Positions 17,553 through 25,591 of a stretch of 64,000 nt of DNA are shown one piece after another. The first letter of the stretch is position 1. Every line of letters starts with the position of its first letter. A program made the position numbers and the translations under genes. The stretch is from positions 620,001 to 684,000 of the forward strand of contig NZ_JAENJG010000001.1 in the NCBI RefSeq assembly GCF_016597785.1, written 5' to 3'. The notes under the pieces were generated by a model. The model was not told where the DNA came from. It saw nothing but the letters and a program-made list of their open reading frames with translations, and made no database searches. The DNA is from Leucobacter sp. L43 (lineage in GTDB: Bacteria; Actinomycetota; Actinomycetes; Actinomycetales; Microbacteriaceae).

Positions 17553-19214
17553 CTAGGGCGTCGGCGCCTCAGCGCTCGCCGCGCCCGGCTCCGGGCCCCG
17601 TGCGCGGTACCGGTGCACGGTCCAGGGCTGGGCGGCTCCCCCTGCACGCGTCGTTCCGGGCGACGGGTCGACCTCGCCCTGCAGCGCCGCGAGAGCTGCA
17701 GCGGCGACACGACGCTCGTCGGTCTCGGAGAGGCGGTGCACTCCCGGCTCCTGGGGGGTCTCGATCAGCCTGGCCAGCGCTGCGAGCTGCGTGGCGAATG
17801 AGAGATCCATCACTTCTATGGGGTTGCCCTCCCCCGCCGTGTAGTTGATGCCGCCGCCGCCGGCGAGCACGAGCACCGTCGTGGCGCCGGGGGCTGCCGG
17901 AGCGGTCCATGCCGTTGCGCTCGGCGCGATGAGTCGCTCACGCCAGCCGGCGTCGCGCATCTCGTCGAGCGCGATCTCGTCATCGATACCGCCGGCGACC
18001 GCGACCACTGCGCCGTCGCGCAGCGTCGAGATCGCTGCCGCATCCAGGGTGTGCCAGACGCCCGTCGCACTCACCACGACGTCGGCCTCGGGAAGTGCGG
18101 TCGCGCGCGTCGCCGCTTCGTAGCCGTCGTGCAGGGCGGCGAGCGCGCGCACCGGATCCCGCTCCACGACGACGACGTCGGCTCCCAGCGCAGCGGCGAA
18201 TCGGGCGACCCCCTGGCCTACGGGACCATAACCGAGCACGGCCCAGCGGGTTCCGGCGATTCCCCCGTACGGACGCCGATCGCGGGCGTCGTCGAGCACG
18301 TCCGCGATCGCGAACACGCACGATTGCCCGGTGCCCACGAGATTGTCGAAACCTGTCTTCGTGCGGGCGTCGTTGACGGCGATCACCGGAATGCGCAAGT
18401 CGCCGAGCGCCTCCATCTCACGCACGGGACGCACGCCGCTCGTGGTCTCTTCCGCCGCGCCTCGCAGCCGCGCCAGAGCCGCCGTGCGCTCGCTGTGCGC
18501 GAGACGGATGAGATGGGCACCGTCGTCGATCAGGAACTCCGGCCCCCAGTCGAGGATCCCGGCCGCGTGCTCGGCGTCCAACGATTCCGCGGATTGCTCC
18601 CGGTCGGCGGTGCGGGGTGCGAATACCGAGATGCGCTCGTCGCGGGCGAGCTCCTCCGCAACGGTCGGATCCGTCTCTGAGACCGCGCTGAACACCGCCA
18701 CGGCGCAGCCGGCGTCGGCCAGCACTCTGGCGAAGGCCGCGGTTTTCGGTTCGAGCACGAGGCTCACAGCGACGCGCACGCCCGCGTGCGATCCACCGGC
18801 GACGAGGTGCTCCGCAAGCCGGGCGGTGGTCGGCATTCCCGCCGCGGCCCAGGCGATGCGAGACGCCGCGCTTCCGCCCCTCGGTGATCGCACCGAACCG
18901 TCCAAGCCCACGACGAGTGTCGGCAACCCGGCTCCCGGCTGGTGCACCGTGCCGAGAGGACTGCGGAGAGCACTGTCGAGGTCGCCCGTGACGCTCTCGA
19001 CGAAGCTGAACTCCACCTCGTCTCCGATGGGCCGCAGCCGGGCTCCCATCGCGCGCAGCGCCGTCACGAGGGCGGTCCGAACCGGACCTGGATCCAGGTC
19101 GACGGACGCCGTCGACGCCGCGATGAGGCGGTTTCCGGATCGCGCGGCCAGCCGGATCGCGCGTTCGACCGCCAGAGTCACCTCGGATGCGTTCGGCAGA
19201 TCGTCGGGTGTCAT
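17553..19214 (-). CDS. Divergent S-adenosylhomocysteine hydrolase-like protein
   Basis: 553 residues, related to SAH hydrolase but unusual. The NAD site GYGPVGQG is at 328-335. Core catalytic residues are kept: D230/D231 in LIDDGAH and N280, K286, D290 in NDARTKTGFDN. The adenine-side pocket differs: the usual LHMTVET (or LHLExKT) segment is LVLEPKTAAF (152-161), with Val for His, and the usual GHPS is GNPIEVMD (463-470), Asn for His. The C-terminal KPDHYRY motif is missing, only VHRYRA being present. About 90-110 extra residues precede the hydrolase fold. The pattern is nearer to archaeal/Thermotoga homologues than to bacterial AhcY. It overlaps the lipoprotein gene by four bases and is followed by the deaminase gene. 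It may act on S-inosylhomocysteine (inference). Confidence 0.72.
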   Translation of the reverse strand: MTPDDLPNASEVTLAVERAIRLAARSGNRLIAASTASVDLDPGPVRTALVTALRAMGARLRPIGDEVEFSFVESVTGDLDSALRSPLGTVHQPGAGLPTLVVGLDGSVRSPRGGSAASRIAWAAAGMPTTARLAEHLVAGGSHAGVRVAVSLVLEPKTAAFARVLADAGCAVAVFSAVSETDPTVAEELARDERISVFAPRTADREQSAESLDAEHAAGILDWGPEFLIDDGAHLIRLAHSERTAALARLRGAAEETTSGVRPVREMEALGDLRIPVIAVNDARTKTGFDNLVGTGQSCVFAIADVLDDARDRRPYGGIAGTRWAVLGYGPVGQGVARFAAALGADVVVVERDPVRALAALHDGYEAATRATALPEADVVVSATGVWHTLDAAAISTLRDGAVVAVAGGIDDEIALDEMRDAGWRERLIAPSATAWTAPAAPGATTVLVLAGGGGINYTAGEGNPIEVMDLSFATQLAALARLIETPQEPGVHRLSETDERRVAAAALAALQGEVDPSPGTTRAGGAAQPWTVHRYRARGPEPGAASAEAPTP

Positions 19215-19780
19215 CGGGTTTCTCCTCCGTCTTCCGCGGTGCCGGCATCATCGTCGCTCTCCCGCCATGCCGCGCACGCGGCATCGGCGTCGGCCGGCAG
19301 CTCGAGCGCCGCGCGGGCCTCCGACGCGGCGGCCCCGATGTCGTCCACGCCCTCCCAGCGGTAGTCGACCGCCTGCGCGGCCGGGAGCGCGGCGACGCGT
19401 TTCGCCTGCGCCTGATCCGCCGCAAGCGTTTCCGCGACCGCGGCCACCGGATCGCGCGCCGCGTCGGGCCAGGTCCGCTCCTCTGAGGTGAGCGACGTCG
19501 CCGCGGTGCCGCTCCGCTTCGCCACTTCCGTCATCGATGCGGCGAAGGCGGAGGTGCTGGCCGATTCTCCGCGCGCTTCGGCGAGCCTGAGCCGGTCGAG
19601 CTCGACGTCGGCCTCGTCCCAGGCCTCATTCACCGGGCATACGGCCTCGAGGTAGACGGTGGCGGCGCGCGTCGGGGTGAGGGTTTCCGGCTCTGGCGGC
19701 GGCTCCGGAGCGCACCCGCTCACTCCGAGCACGAGCGCGGCGAGGCCGAGCAGGGTCAGGGAACGGCGGGCGGTACGCAT
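19211..19780 (-). CDS. Putative lipoprotein, unknown function
   Basis: 189 residues from the ATG at 19780 (MRTARRSLTLLGL), chosen over an upstream in-frame start because it begins a proper signal sequence ending in the lipobox LGVSGC (cysteine about residue 23). The mature protein is acidic, Ala-rich and helical, and contains the segments YLEAVCPVNEAWDEADVEL and DADAACAAW, whose two cysteines could form a disulfide. I do not recognise a family. Its stop overlaps the start of the SAH-hydrolase-like gene (ATGA, 19211-19214). It is divergent from the GNAT gene across 58 bases. Confidence 0.7.
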   Translation of the reverse strand: MRTARRSLTLLGLAALVLGVSGCAPEPPPEPETLTPTRAATVYLEAVCPVNEAWDEADVELDRLRLAEARGESASTSAFAASMTEVAKRSGTAATSLTSEERTWPDAARDPVAAVAETLAADQAQAKRVAALPAAQAVDYRWEGVDDIGAAASEARAALELPADADAACAAWRESDDDAGTAEDGGETR

Positions 19781-19838
19781 CCTCTGAGAATACCGGCGCC
19801 CCCTCCAGGTTCCGCCCGTTGCGGGATAGGGTGGCGGC

Positions 19839-20174
19839 ATGGCCAGATATCTGAATGAAGCGCAGGCGGCTGCCGACGGATTCACCATCACGCACGAGCC
19901 CGAGCGCAGTCGCTACGCGATCACAGCGAGCGGACCAGACGGCGGGCGCGTCGTCGGCGAAGCCCACTACACCCTGCGGGGCGACGACGTCATCGATTTC
20001 GACCACACCGTCGTGGTCCCTGAGCTCCGCGGCACGGGCCTCTCCGGTCTCCTGGCGAACCGCGCCGTCACGGGTGAGGCGGTCGGCCAGCGCCGGGTGG
20101 AGGCGTCCTGCTCGTTCATCGACGGCTACCTGCAGCGGCACCCCGAGCTGCTCGGGACGTCAGAGGAGTCGTAG
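19839..20174 (+). CDS. GNAT family N-acetyltransferase, YjdJ-like
   Basis: 111 residues, a minimal acetyltransferase of the YjdJ/GTNAT type. Landmarks are VGEAHYTLRGDDVIDFDHTVV with the family's YxLxGDxIxFxHTxV pattern, VPELRGTGLSGLLANRAV (acetyl-CoA loop RGTGLS) and VEASCSFIDGYLQRHPEL near the C-terminus. The substrate is unknown; short members are thought to act on small molecules or protein N-termini. The gene is monocistronic and convergent with the HNH gene. Confidence 0.85.
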   Translation: MARYLNEAQAAADGFTITHEPERSRYAITASGPDGGRVVGEAHYTLRGDDVIDFDHTVVVPELRGTGLSGLLANRAVTGEAVGQRRVEASCSFIDGYLQRHPELLGTSEES

Positions 20175-20290
20175 CTGGAGCCTCTGCGCTCCTCTTCGCG
20201 TCTCTGCGCGTCTCAGCGTGAGCGGCGCCGAGGAGGCGCGAATCCTGCGACGATACGCTGCGATTCCGCGGCTCCGGCCCCACAGCCGCA

Positions 20291-20310
20291 ACACGCACGG
20301 CAGTGCGTGT
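20291..20310 (+). terminator. Hairpin between convergent GNAT and HNH genes
   Basis: An 8-bp perfect stem (20291-20298 with 20303-20310) and 4-base loop lie in the 149-bp spacer between convergent genes. It is short and has no U-tract, so it is only a weak terminator candidate. Confidence 0.35.
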
Positions 20311-20323
20311 CTCGGTGCGGTGG

Positions 20324-21964
20324 TCAGAAGGGGTGCCACCCACCGTCAGGACTGCTGCGCGCGGCGACGCGGCCCGGGCCCGGTGGCCCGGTCTCCGCGA
20401 ACCTCACCCGGCTCGGTGGCCGGTCCACATGGGTGCGGCCCGTCGGACTCGTCCAGAGCAGATCCCCGCCACCCTTCTGCCGCACCTTCCACTCCGTGTG
20501 GTGCTTGAGCACGTGATGCCCCCGACACAAGTGCGCGAGATTCACCGTCGAGGTCGCACCGCCGCGTGCGGCATCGATGGTGTGGTCGAGATCGCACCGC
20601 GAGAGCGGCACGCGGCACCCCGGGAACCGGCAATGCTGATCCCGGGCCGCGAGCAGGCGCCGCATCTGCTCGCTCGGACGATACCGGTCGACCTGCAGCA
20701 CCGCCCCCGACTCCGCATCGACCACGACCCGCTCCCACAGCGCAGTCGCTGCGGCGATGCTCCGCGCGGCACTCACCGCGATCGGGCCCGCCCCGGAAAG
20801 CTCCGCCACCGGAACCAGGCGCCCATCAGCGCGACCCATGTCAGCGCGACCCATGTCAGCGCGATCCATGTCAGCGCGGCCCCCGGCAGCACTGCGCTCG
20901 GCGGTGACACCACCCGCCTCGGGTTCCAGGGCGGTGACCGGGACGACCACCTGCACCCGGGCACGCACCGCCTCATCCCTCGAGCATGCCACCGCGCTCG
21001 GCTCGGCACCGAGCAGCAGCTCTGTGAACACATCCGCCCGGATCTCATCCCGTGCACGCCGCGCCCCGGAACCCTCCACCCCGCCCGCGGCGCTTCCGTC
21101 ACCCGCGGCATTTTCATCACCAGCGGCGGTTTCGTCGCCCGCAGCGCTTCCGTCGCCCGCAGCGGTTTCGGCGCGTTCGACCTCGCGCGCGATCCGCGTC
21201 AACCGGTCGTGAATCGCGTACGCCTCCACGGTGGGCAGATACGCCCACAAATCCGACATCCCGTCCTCGCGCTCCTGCACCACCACCCGACGCCTTCGCA
21301 CCTCTTCACGGTGCCGCTCATCGAGAGACTCCACAGAGTACTGCTCGGCGATCCTGCGCGCGATCGGCCGCAAACGGTTCACGGACTCTTGGCGCGCGAA
21401 CGAGAGCACCTCGCGCTGATACGCCTCCCGCCGGGCCACGCACTCCGGAGACGACCCCGCCCCGATGCGCTGCCCCGCGTCGACGATGACCCGGGCGTGC
21501 GCGGCCGAGATCTCCCCCACCGAGAGCACCTCGTGCGTGATCGCGAACCTCGTGCGCAACGACCACGCCACATCCAACTGGGACTCCGCGACACGCTCGC
21601 TCGCGCCCAGCACCGTTGCGAGCTCTGCCCGCAGCGACCGGTACGCGAGCTCCCGCTCACCCGACCCGGCATCGGCAGTCGCCATCTGGACCGCGGCCGA
21701 GAGCAGATCGGTGCGGATGGCGTCGAGCCCGCGCTGCCGGTACTCCAACTGCTCGATCAAGTTCACGACCTGATCGAGGGTGAGCGAATCGGGAACCTCC
21801 TCCGGCACCGGCACCGGCACCTGAGCCGGCAGAGCCTCCGACGCAGAAGCCTCCGACGTAGGCGCCTGCTCAGGCGCACGCACCTGCGCCGGCTCAGGCG
21901 CCGGGCCGGATCCGAACGAGAAGGAGACCATGCCCCCAGTCAACTCGCACCCACCGACATTCAT
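20324..21964 (-). CDS. DUF222 / HNH endonuclease domain protein
   Basis: 546 residues, of the DUF222-HNH family that is multicopy in many actinobacteria. The N-terminal DUF222 helical region spans about 50-330. The C-terminal HNH nuclease has CRFPGCRVPLSRCDLDHTI, GGATSTVNLAHLCRGHH and KHHTEWKV (about 455-510), with both zinc-type cysteines and the catalytic DH...N...H. Two tandem-repeat linkers, AAGDxx and RADMxx, interrupt the middle. The first Met (21964) has no clear Shine-Dalgarno; an ATG at 21931 is an alternative start. Its biological role is unresolved: possibly a selfish or defence nuclease. Confidence 0.85.
   Translation of the reverse strand: MNVGGCELTGGMVSFSFGSGPAPEPAQVRAPEQAPTSEASASEALPAQVPVPVPEEVPDSLTLDQVVNLIEQLEYRQRGLDAIRTDLLSAAVQMATADAGSGERELAYRSLRAELATVLGASERVAESQLDVAWSLRTRFAITHEVLSVGEISAAHARVIVDAGQRIGAGSSPECVARREAYQREVLSFARQESVNRLRPIARRIAEQYSVESLDERHREEVRRRRVVVQEREDGMSDLWAYLPTVEAYAIHDRLTRIAREVERAETAAGDGSAAGDETAAGDENAAGDGSAAGGVEGSGARRARDEIRADVFTELLLGAEPSAVACSRDEAVRARVQVVVPVTALEPEAGGVTAERSAAGGRADMDRADMGRADMGRADGRLVPVAELSGAGPIAVSAARSIAAATALWERVVVDAESGAVLQVDRYRPSEQMRRLLAARDQHCRFPGCRVPLSRCDLDHTIDAARGGATSTVNLAHLCRGHHVLKHHTEWKVRQKGGGDLLWTSPTGRTHVDRPPSRVRFAETGPPGPGRVAARSSPDGGWHPF
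20829..20873 (+). repeat. 15-bp tandem repeat inside the DUF222-HNH gene
   Basis: The unit GCGCGACCCATGTCA is present three times (20829-20843, 20844-20858, 20859-20873), the last with one mismatch. Degenerate copies flank it. It encodes repeated Arg-Ala-Asp-Met-(Gly/Asp) on the minus strand and preserves the frame. Confidence 0.85.
21090..21175 (+). repeat. 18-bp degenerate tandem repeat inside the DUF222-HNH gene
   Basis: About four imperfect 18-bp units encode Ala-Ala-Gly-Asp-x-x repeats (x-x being Gly-Ser, Glu-Thr, Glu-Asn and Gly-Ser). The units differ mainly at the variable dipeptide. They form a flexible acidic linker in the middle of the protein. Confidence 0.75.
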
Positions 21965-22032
21965 GACCCGAACGAGCCGAGCCGACGCAACCGTCAGAGA
22001 ACCGGCATCGGTGCGAGGATCCGAGGCCGGAG

Positions 22033-22698
22033 TCAGGACTCCGGCGCGTCCCGGCCCTTGTCCTTGCGCTTGAACTTGCGCACCTTGGCCGGCGCCTCGG
22101 TGCGCTGCTGCACCAGAGCAGTCAGGTCCTTCTCGATGAGCTGCTGGATCCGCGCCTCGCGCTCCTCGCGGTACTCGTCGTTGTTGCCGCCGCTGTAGTA
22201 CGGGTGCTCGGCCCGATCGGCGAGCGAGGTGCCGATCTCGTCCCAGGCCATCTCGCGTGCGCGCTCAGCAGCAGCGGTCAGGTACGCGTCATCTGCGGCG
22301 CGATTGCGCAGCTCTTCGGCGACCTTCTCGTAGACTTCCTGGCGGTGGCGCAGCGTGCGGTTGTCATCGTTGCCGTAATCGGATTCGCTCCACGAGCTCC
22401 GGCCCGTGTCGCGGATCTCTCCGCGCATCCGAGAGATGTGCTTCGCGTCGCGCTCCCGCTCCTCGGCGAGATCGATCGTCGTCTCACGGACCATGTCGAT
22501 GATCTGATCAGCGTCGTAGTCGACATGCCGTTTCAGCGCATTCATGATGATCGCGTTCTTCACCGTCATGCGCACCGCGACGTCGGCGACGAGCAGTCCC
22601 TGCTCCGTGATCTCCTCGACCGGCGCGAGCACGCGTCGAGGCAGTCGCCGTGGTGGGCGCGCTGATCCCCGCTTGCGCTTCTTCAGCCAGCCGAACAC
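22033..22698 (-). CDS. Hypothetical protein, charged and helical
   Basis: 221 residues. I choose the GTG at 22698 (VFGWLKKRKRG) because GAGAGGAG lies 4 bases upstream; an ATG 12 codons earlier has no ribosome-binding site. The protein begins with a basic patch. The central half is helical and rich in Arg/Glu (ITEQGLLVADVAVRMTVKNAI, then DADQIIDMVRETTIDLAEERERDAKHI), and the end is basic (KFKRKDKGRD). No signal peptide or membrane segment is seen. I recall similar actinobacterial proteins carrying misleading names, so no function is assigned. It is divergent from the riboswitch-SMR operon. Confidence 0.7.
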   Translation of the reverse strand: MFGWLKKRKRGSARPPRRLPRRVLAPVEEITEQGLLVADVAVRMTVKNAIIMNALKRHVDYDADQIIDMVRETTIDLAEERERDAKHISRMRGEIRDTGRSSWSESDYGNDDNRTLRHRQEVYEKVAEELRNRAADDAYLTAAAERAREMAWDEIGTSLADRAEHPYYSGGNNDEYREEREARIQQLIEKDLTALVQQRTEAPAKVRKFKRKDKGRDAPES

Positions 22699-22883
22699 CG
22701 CACTCCTCTCGGGCCCTGACGGGCACCCCACCATTATCGCCTATGACGGGGCTTCGCACCGATCGGGCTTCTCCGCAACGCGTGGTGAATCGCCCCCGCT
22801 GGCCCATCGGGCGACCTGAGCAGCGCCTGGGCACCTCTGCGCTCGGATCGTGCGACACTGAAGACGACCCCGAGAGCAGGGGT

Positions 22884-22922
22884 GCGGACGAGGGAGCAGT
22901 ACCCGCATATCGACGACTGCCA
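22884..22922 (+). ncRNA. Guanidine-III (ykkC-III) riboswitch
   Basis: The RNA begins UGCGGACGAGG and continues through a short loop to ACCCGCA. The stem UGCGG (22884-22888) pairs perfectly with CCGCA (22904-22908). Loop bases GCAGU (22897-22901) pair with ACUGC (22917-22921) to make an H-type pseudoknot. The invariant CGGACGAGG, the GUACCCG stretch and the GAC before the 3' pseudoknot strand match the class-III guanidine aptamer as I know it from Thermobifida. It ends 14 bases before the first SMR gene, so ligand binding would act at translation initiation. Guanidinium should switch on the exporter genes. This class is established upstream of SMR genes in actinobacteria. Confidence 0.82.
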
Positions 22923-22936
22923 GAAAGACCGAACTC

Positions 22937-23257
22937 ATGTCACTGGCATGGATACTGCTGATTCTGAGTGGAATGCTCGAAGCCGTGTGGGCGACCGCAC
23001 TCGACGCTTCGAGAGGATTCCGCCGCTTCTGGCCGACCGCGCTGTTCGTGGTGAGCTACGTCGCCAGCATGGCGGGCCTGGCCTACGGCATGCTCGAGAT
23101 CCCGGTCGGCACCGCGTACGCGGTGTGGGTGGGAATCGGCGCGGTACTCACCGCGGCCTGGGCGATGCTCACCGGCGCCGACCGGGCGAGCCTCATCCGC
23201 GTCGTGCTGCTCGCCGGGCTCATCGCCTGCGTCGTCGGCCTGAAGGCGGTGAGCTGA
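22937..23257 (+). CDS. SMR family guanidinium exporter subunit 1 (Gdx/SugE type)
   Basis: 106 residues with four transmembrane helices, a small multidrug resistance protein. The conserved membrane glutamate is E15 in LILSGMLEAVWATAL, the Gdx/SugE-type pattern (GxxExxWAxAL) rather than the EmrE-type one. Helix 3 has the GTAYAVWVGIG signature. A guanidine-III riboswitch precedes it directly, which marks the pair as a proton-coupled guanidinium exporter. The second SMR gene starts two bases after its stop codon, so the two are probably made together as a heterodimer. Confidence 0.9.
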   Translation: MSLAWILLILSGMLEAVWATALDASRGFRRFWPTALFVVSYVASMAGLAYGMLEIPVGTAYAVWVGIGAVLTAAWAMLTGADRASLIRVVLLAGLIACVVGLKAVS

Positions 23258-23258
23258 G

Positions 23259-23651
23259 ATGGTACGCGCGATCCGCGCCGCTTCACGTCGCGAGGCCCCT
23301 GCGCGCGCCCCGAAGGTCGCTCGACGAGCGCACTGGATCGTGCTGCTGGCGAGCGCGATCCTCGAATCCGTCTGGGCGCTCGCACTGCACGATTCCCGCG
23401 GGTTCACCGAGGTCGTACCGACGATCGTGTTCTTCGTCGCCAACCCGCTGAGCATGGTCGGCTTGGGCTACGCGATGCGCGGCATCCCCGTGAGTACCGC
23501 CTACGCCATCTGGACGGGGCTCGGGGCGGCGCTCACCGTCGGCGCGTCCCTGCTGCTCGGCACCGAGGCGCCCTCCGTGCTCAAGCTGGTGTTCCTCGCC
23601 GGGATCATCGGGTGCGTCATCGGGCTCAAGTTCGTGAAGGATCCGGCGTAG
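23259..23651 (+). CDS. SMR family guanidinium exporter subunit 2
   Basis: 130 residues, a second SMR protein with four helices and the key glutamate in LLASAILESVWALALHDS (about residue 36), plus STAYAIWTGLG in helix 3. A basic hydrophilic extension of about 25 residues (MVRAIRAASRREAPARAPK) precedes helix 1 and is absent from its partner. Such asymmetry is common in paired SMR genes, where the two subunits take opposite orientations in the membrane. It begins two bases after the first SMR stop, and its 3' end overlaps the convergent DtxR-family gene by 26 bases. Confidence 0.88.
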   Translation: MVRAIRAASRREAPARAPKVARRAHWIVLLASAILESVWALALHDSRGFTEVVPTIVFFVANPLSMVGLGYAMRGIPVSTAYAIWTGLGAALTVGASLLLGTEAPSVLKLVFLAGIIGCVIGLKFVKDPA

Positions 23652-24336
23652 CTTCGAGCGACACCCAGACCGCTGCCGCCGCGGATGGTCCCAGACTCAC
23701 GGAACCACCCGCGGCCGTAGCGTCGTCGCCGACGCGCACCGTGACCGTCTCGGAGTAGGGCTCGCCCGGCAGCACGTGCAGCACCGCATCGACGACGACG
23801 CCCCGAGCTGCGAAGAACTGCAGCATGCCGTTGTCGGCGTCGGAGATGCGCTCGACGCGCGCACGACTCGGCGCGGGGGCCGCAAGCAACTGCATCGCGT
23901 CGGGCCGATGCACGGCACCGGTCGCGCTCGGTATCGGATCGCCATGGGGGTCGCGCGTCGGATACCCGAGCACGCGATCCATGCGATCGATGAACTCGTC
24001 CGAAACGGCGTGCTCGAGGCGGTCGGCTTCGTCGTGCACCTCGTCCCACTCGTATTCGAGGTGACGCACGAGAAACGTCTCGAGGAGGCGATGCCGCCGA
24101 ATCATCGCGACGGCATGGCCTCGACCGAGATCGGTGAGCGTGACGGTGCCGTAGCGCACGTGGCCGATGAGTTCGAGGTCTGAGAGCTTGCGAAGGGCAT
24201 CGGAGACGGTGGAGAGCCGCACTCCAGCGGACTCGGCGATCGCGGAGTTCGACACGGGGGCGTCGGACCACTCCTGCAGCCCCCAGATCACCTTGAGGTA
24301 ATTCTGCACGCTCGGAGACAGATCATCGACACTCAC
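23626..24336 (-). CDS. DtxR/MntR-family metal-dependent repressor
   Basis: 236 residues from a GTG at 24336 (VSVDDLSPSVQNYL). The frame stays open upstream, but nothing there resembles the family. It has an N-terminal winged helix (NSAIAESAGVRLSTVSDALRKLSDLEL), a dimerisation/metal domain and a C-terminal SH3-like FeoA domain (about 150-230). In the metal site RLEH...SDE the Glu and His are kept, but the position of DtxR Cys102 is Asp (EADRLEH), which favours a manganese regulator such as MntR over iron-sensing DtxR/IdeR (inference). It is divergent from the LacI gene across 190 bp. Confidence 0.85.
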   Translation of the reverse strand: MSVDDLSPSVQNYLKVIWGLQEWSDAPVSNSAIAESAGVRLSTVSDALRKLSDLELIGHVRYGTVTLTDLGRGHAVAMIRRHRLLETFLVRHLEYEWDEVHDEADRLEHAVSDEFIDRMDRVLGYPTRDPHGDPIPSATGAVHRPDAMQLLAAPAPSRARVERISDADNGMLQFFAARGVVVDAVLHVLPGEPYSETVTVRVGDDATAAGGSVSLGPSAAAAVWVSLEATPDPSRT

Positions 24337-24526
24337 CAGCCCAGGATAACCGCCCGCACCTCGTTGCCAGCGCTCGCCGCGGAGCGTGCAGGTGTCTCGC
24401 CGGTCAACGACACTGCGGCGAGCACGTGCCGAATCGATTTGGCGCGTGTCCGGCGCGAACCATACGCTGGACGTGCACGAGACACCAGCAACCGGAGCGA
24501 TGCACCGCACCCGAGACCGAGGCCAG

Positions 24527-25543
24527 ATGAAACCCCGCCGCATCACCATCAAGGACGTCGCGAGAGAAGCCGGCGTATCGGTGGCGACCGCCTCCGAGGC
24601 GTTGAACGGCAAGGGCCGCGTCGCGGCAGCGACGAGGCAGAACGTCATCGATGTCGCTGCGCGTGTGGGATACACCGCCAACCGGCTCGCCAAGAACCTC
24701 AATGCGGGTCGCACGGGTTCCCTCGTGCTCGCGGTGTCGCCCCAGCCGCTCACGGAGGAGGGCTCCGGTCTCCAGCCGGAATGGGACATCGAGTACTACT
24801 TCCGAGTACTGAACGGTGCGAGCCTGCAGGCCTTCCAGCGTGGCTTCCTGCTGTCGATGCTCCCGACGCAGACGTCGTCCCGGGATTTCCTCTCTGCGGC
24901 AGACGGCCTCATCGTGGTCGACCCGAGCGATGACGATCCGCTCATCGCCGAGGCGGTGCGCAGCGGCCTGCCCTGCGTGACCGTCGGCCGCAACTCGGGC
25001 GATCTCAGCTGGGTCGACAATGATTTCTTCACCGGCACGACATCGGCGCTCGCGCACATCGGCAACGACCGGCCGGCCCGGGTCGCGCTCTTTCTCAGCG
25101 AGACCGCTTCTTCATACGTGCGCGATGAGCTCTCCTCGTACCTCGACTGGTGCAGCGCCACCGGCGCCGCACCCATCATCTTGCGCTCCCCCGGCCCGCG
25201 CGTCGACGAGGCGGAGCCGGTGATCCACGCGGCGCTCGCTCGCACCGACCGCGAGTTCGACGCCGTGCTGACCACGCTCGACACCCTCGCGCACGCGACG
25301 GAGCGGGCGGCGCTGGCGCTCGACCTCGATGTGCCGGGCGATCTGCAGATCGTCAGCCTCGCCGACAGCCGGTATCTCGACTACGGGCTGCAGAAGTCGA
25401 TCACCGCGCTCGATCTGCATCCCGTGCAGCTCGGAGAGATCGCGGTCGAACTGCTCATCGGCGCACTCGATGGTCACGGCGAGCGGCGCCGCGAGGTCGT
25501 GCCGATCTCCCTGAATGTGCGGGAATCGACCCTCGCCGACTGA
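24527..25543 (+). CDS. LacI family transcriptional regulator
   Basis: 338 residues. The HTH begins at once: MKPRRITIKDVAREAGVS, then the hinge ANRLAKNLNAG and a periplasmic-binding-like effector domain. The ATG at 24527 is preferred, with GAGG 5 bases upstream, over an open frame reaching back to 24386. The HTH recognition helix is SVATASEALNG. It is convergent with an APC permease gene and close to an agmatinase-family gene whose promoter carries two LacI-type operators, so it is the likely repressor of that pair. The inducer is unknown: a guanidino compound or amine is plausible, a sugar less so. Confidence 0.9.
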   Translation: MKPRRITIKDVAREAGVSVATASEALNGKGRVAAATRQNVIDVAARVGYTANRLAKNLNAGRTGSLVLAVSPQPLTEEGSGLQPEWDIEYYFRVLNGASLQAFQRGFLLSMLPTQTSSRDFLSAADGLIVVDPSDDDPLIAEAVRSGLPCVTVGRNSGDLSWVDNDFFTGTTSALAHIGNDRPARVALFLSETASSYVRDELSSYLDWCSATGAAPIILRSPGPRVDEAEPVIHAALARTDREFDAVLTTLDTLAHATERAALALDLDVPGDLQIVSLADSRYLDYGLQKSITALDLHPVQLGEIAVELLIGALDGHGERRREVVPISLNVRESTLAD

Positions 25544-25552
25544 CACGGGCGA

Positions 25553-25586
25553 CGCGGGTGCGGCGCGTGCGGCGCCAGCACCCGCG
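25553..25586 (+). terminator. Bidirectional hairpin terminator
   Basis: A 9-bp perfect stem (25553-25561 with 25578-25586) lies between the convergent lacI and permease genes and can end transcription from both sides. Confidence 0.6.
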
Positions 25587-25591
25587 CCGGT

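Noticed and set aside
17543-17710. Upstream extension of the amidohydrolase frame
   Set aside because: It lies inside the SAH-hydrolase-like gene and has no family similarity; the GTG at 17542 gives the normal N-terminus.
20829-20873. Repeat array that could be mistaken for a CRISPR or satellite
   Set aside because: Repeats are 15 bp, contiguous, in frame within a coding gene and have no spacers.
22033-22698. Calling the hypothetical gene asparagine synthase
   Set aside because: The sequence has no glutaminase or synthetase motifs; such a name in databases would be an error.
24337-24789. Upstream extension of the DtxR-family frame
   Set aside because: Translation is Ser/Arg/Pro-rich and overlaps the lacI gene; the domain starts at 24336.
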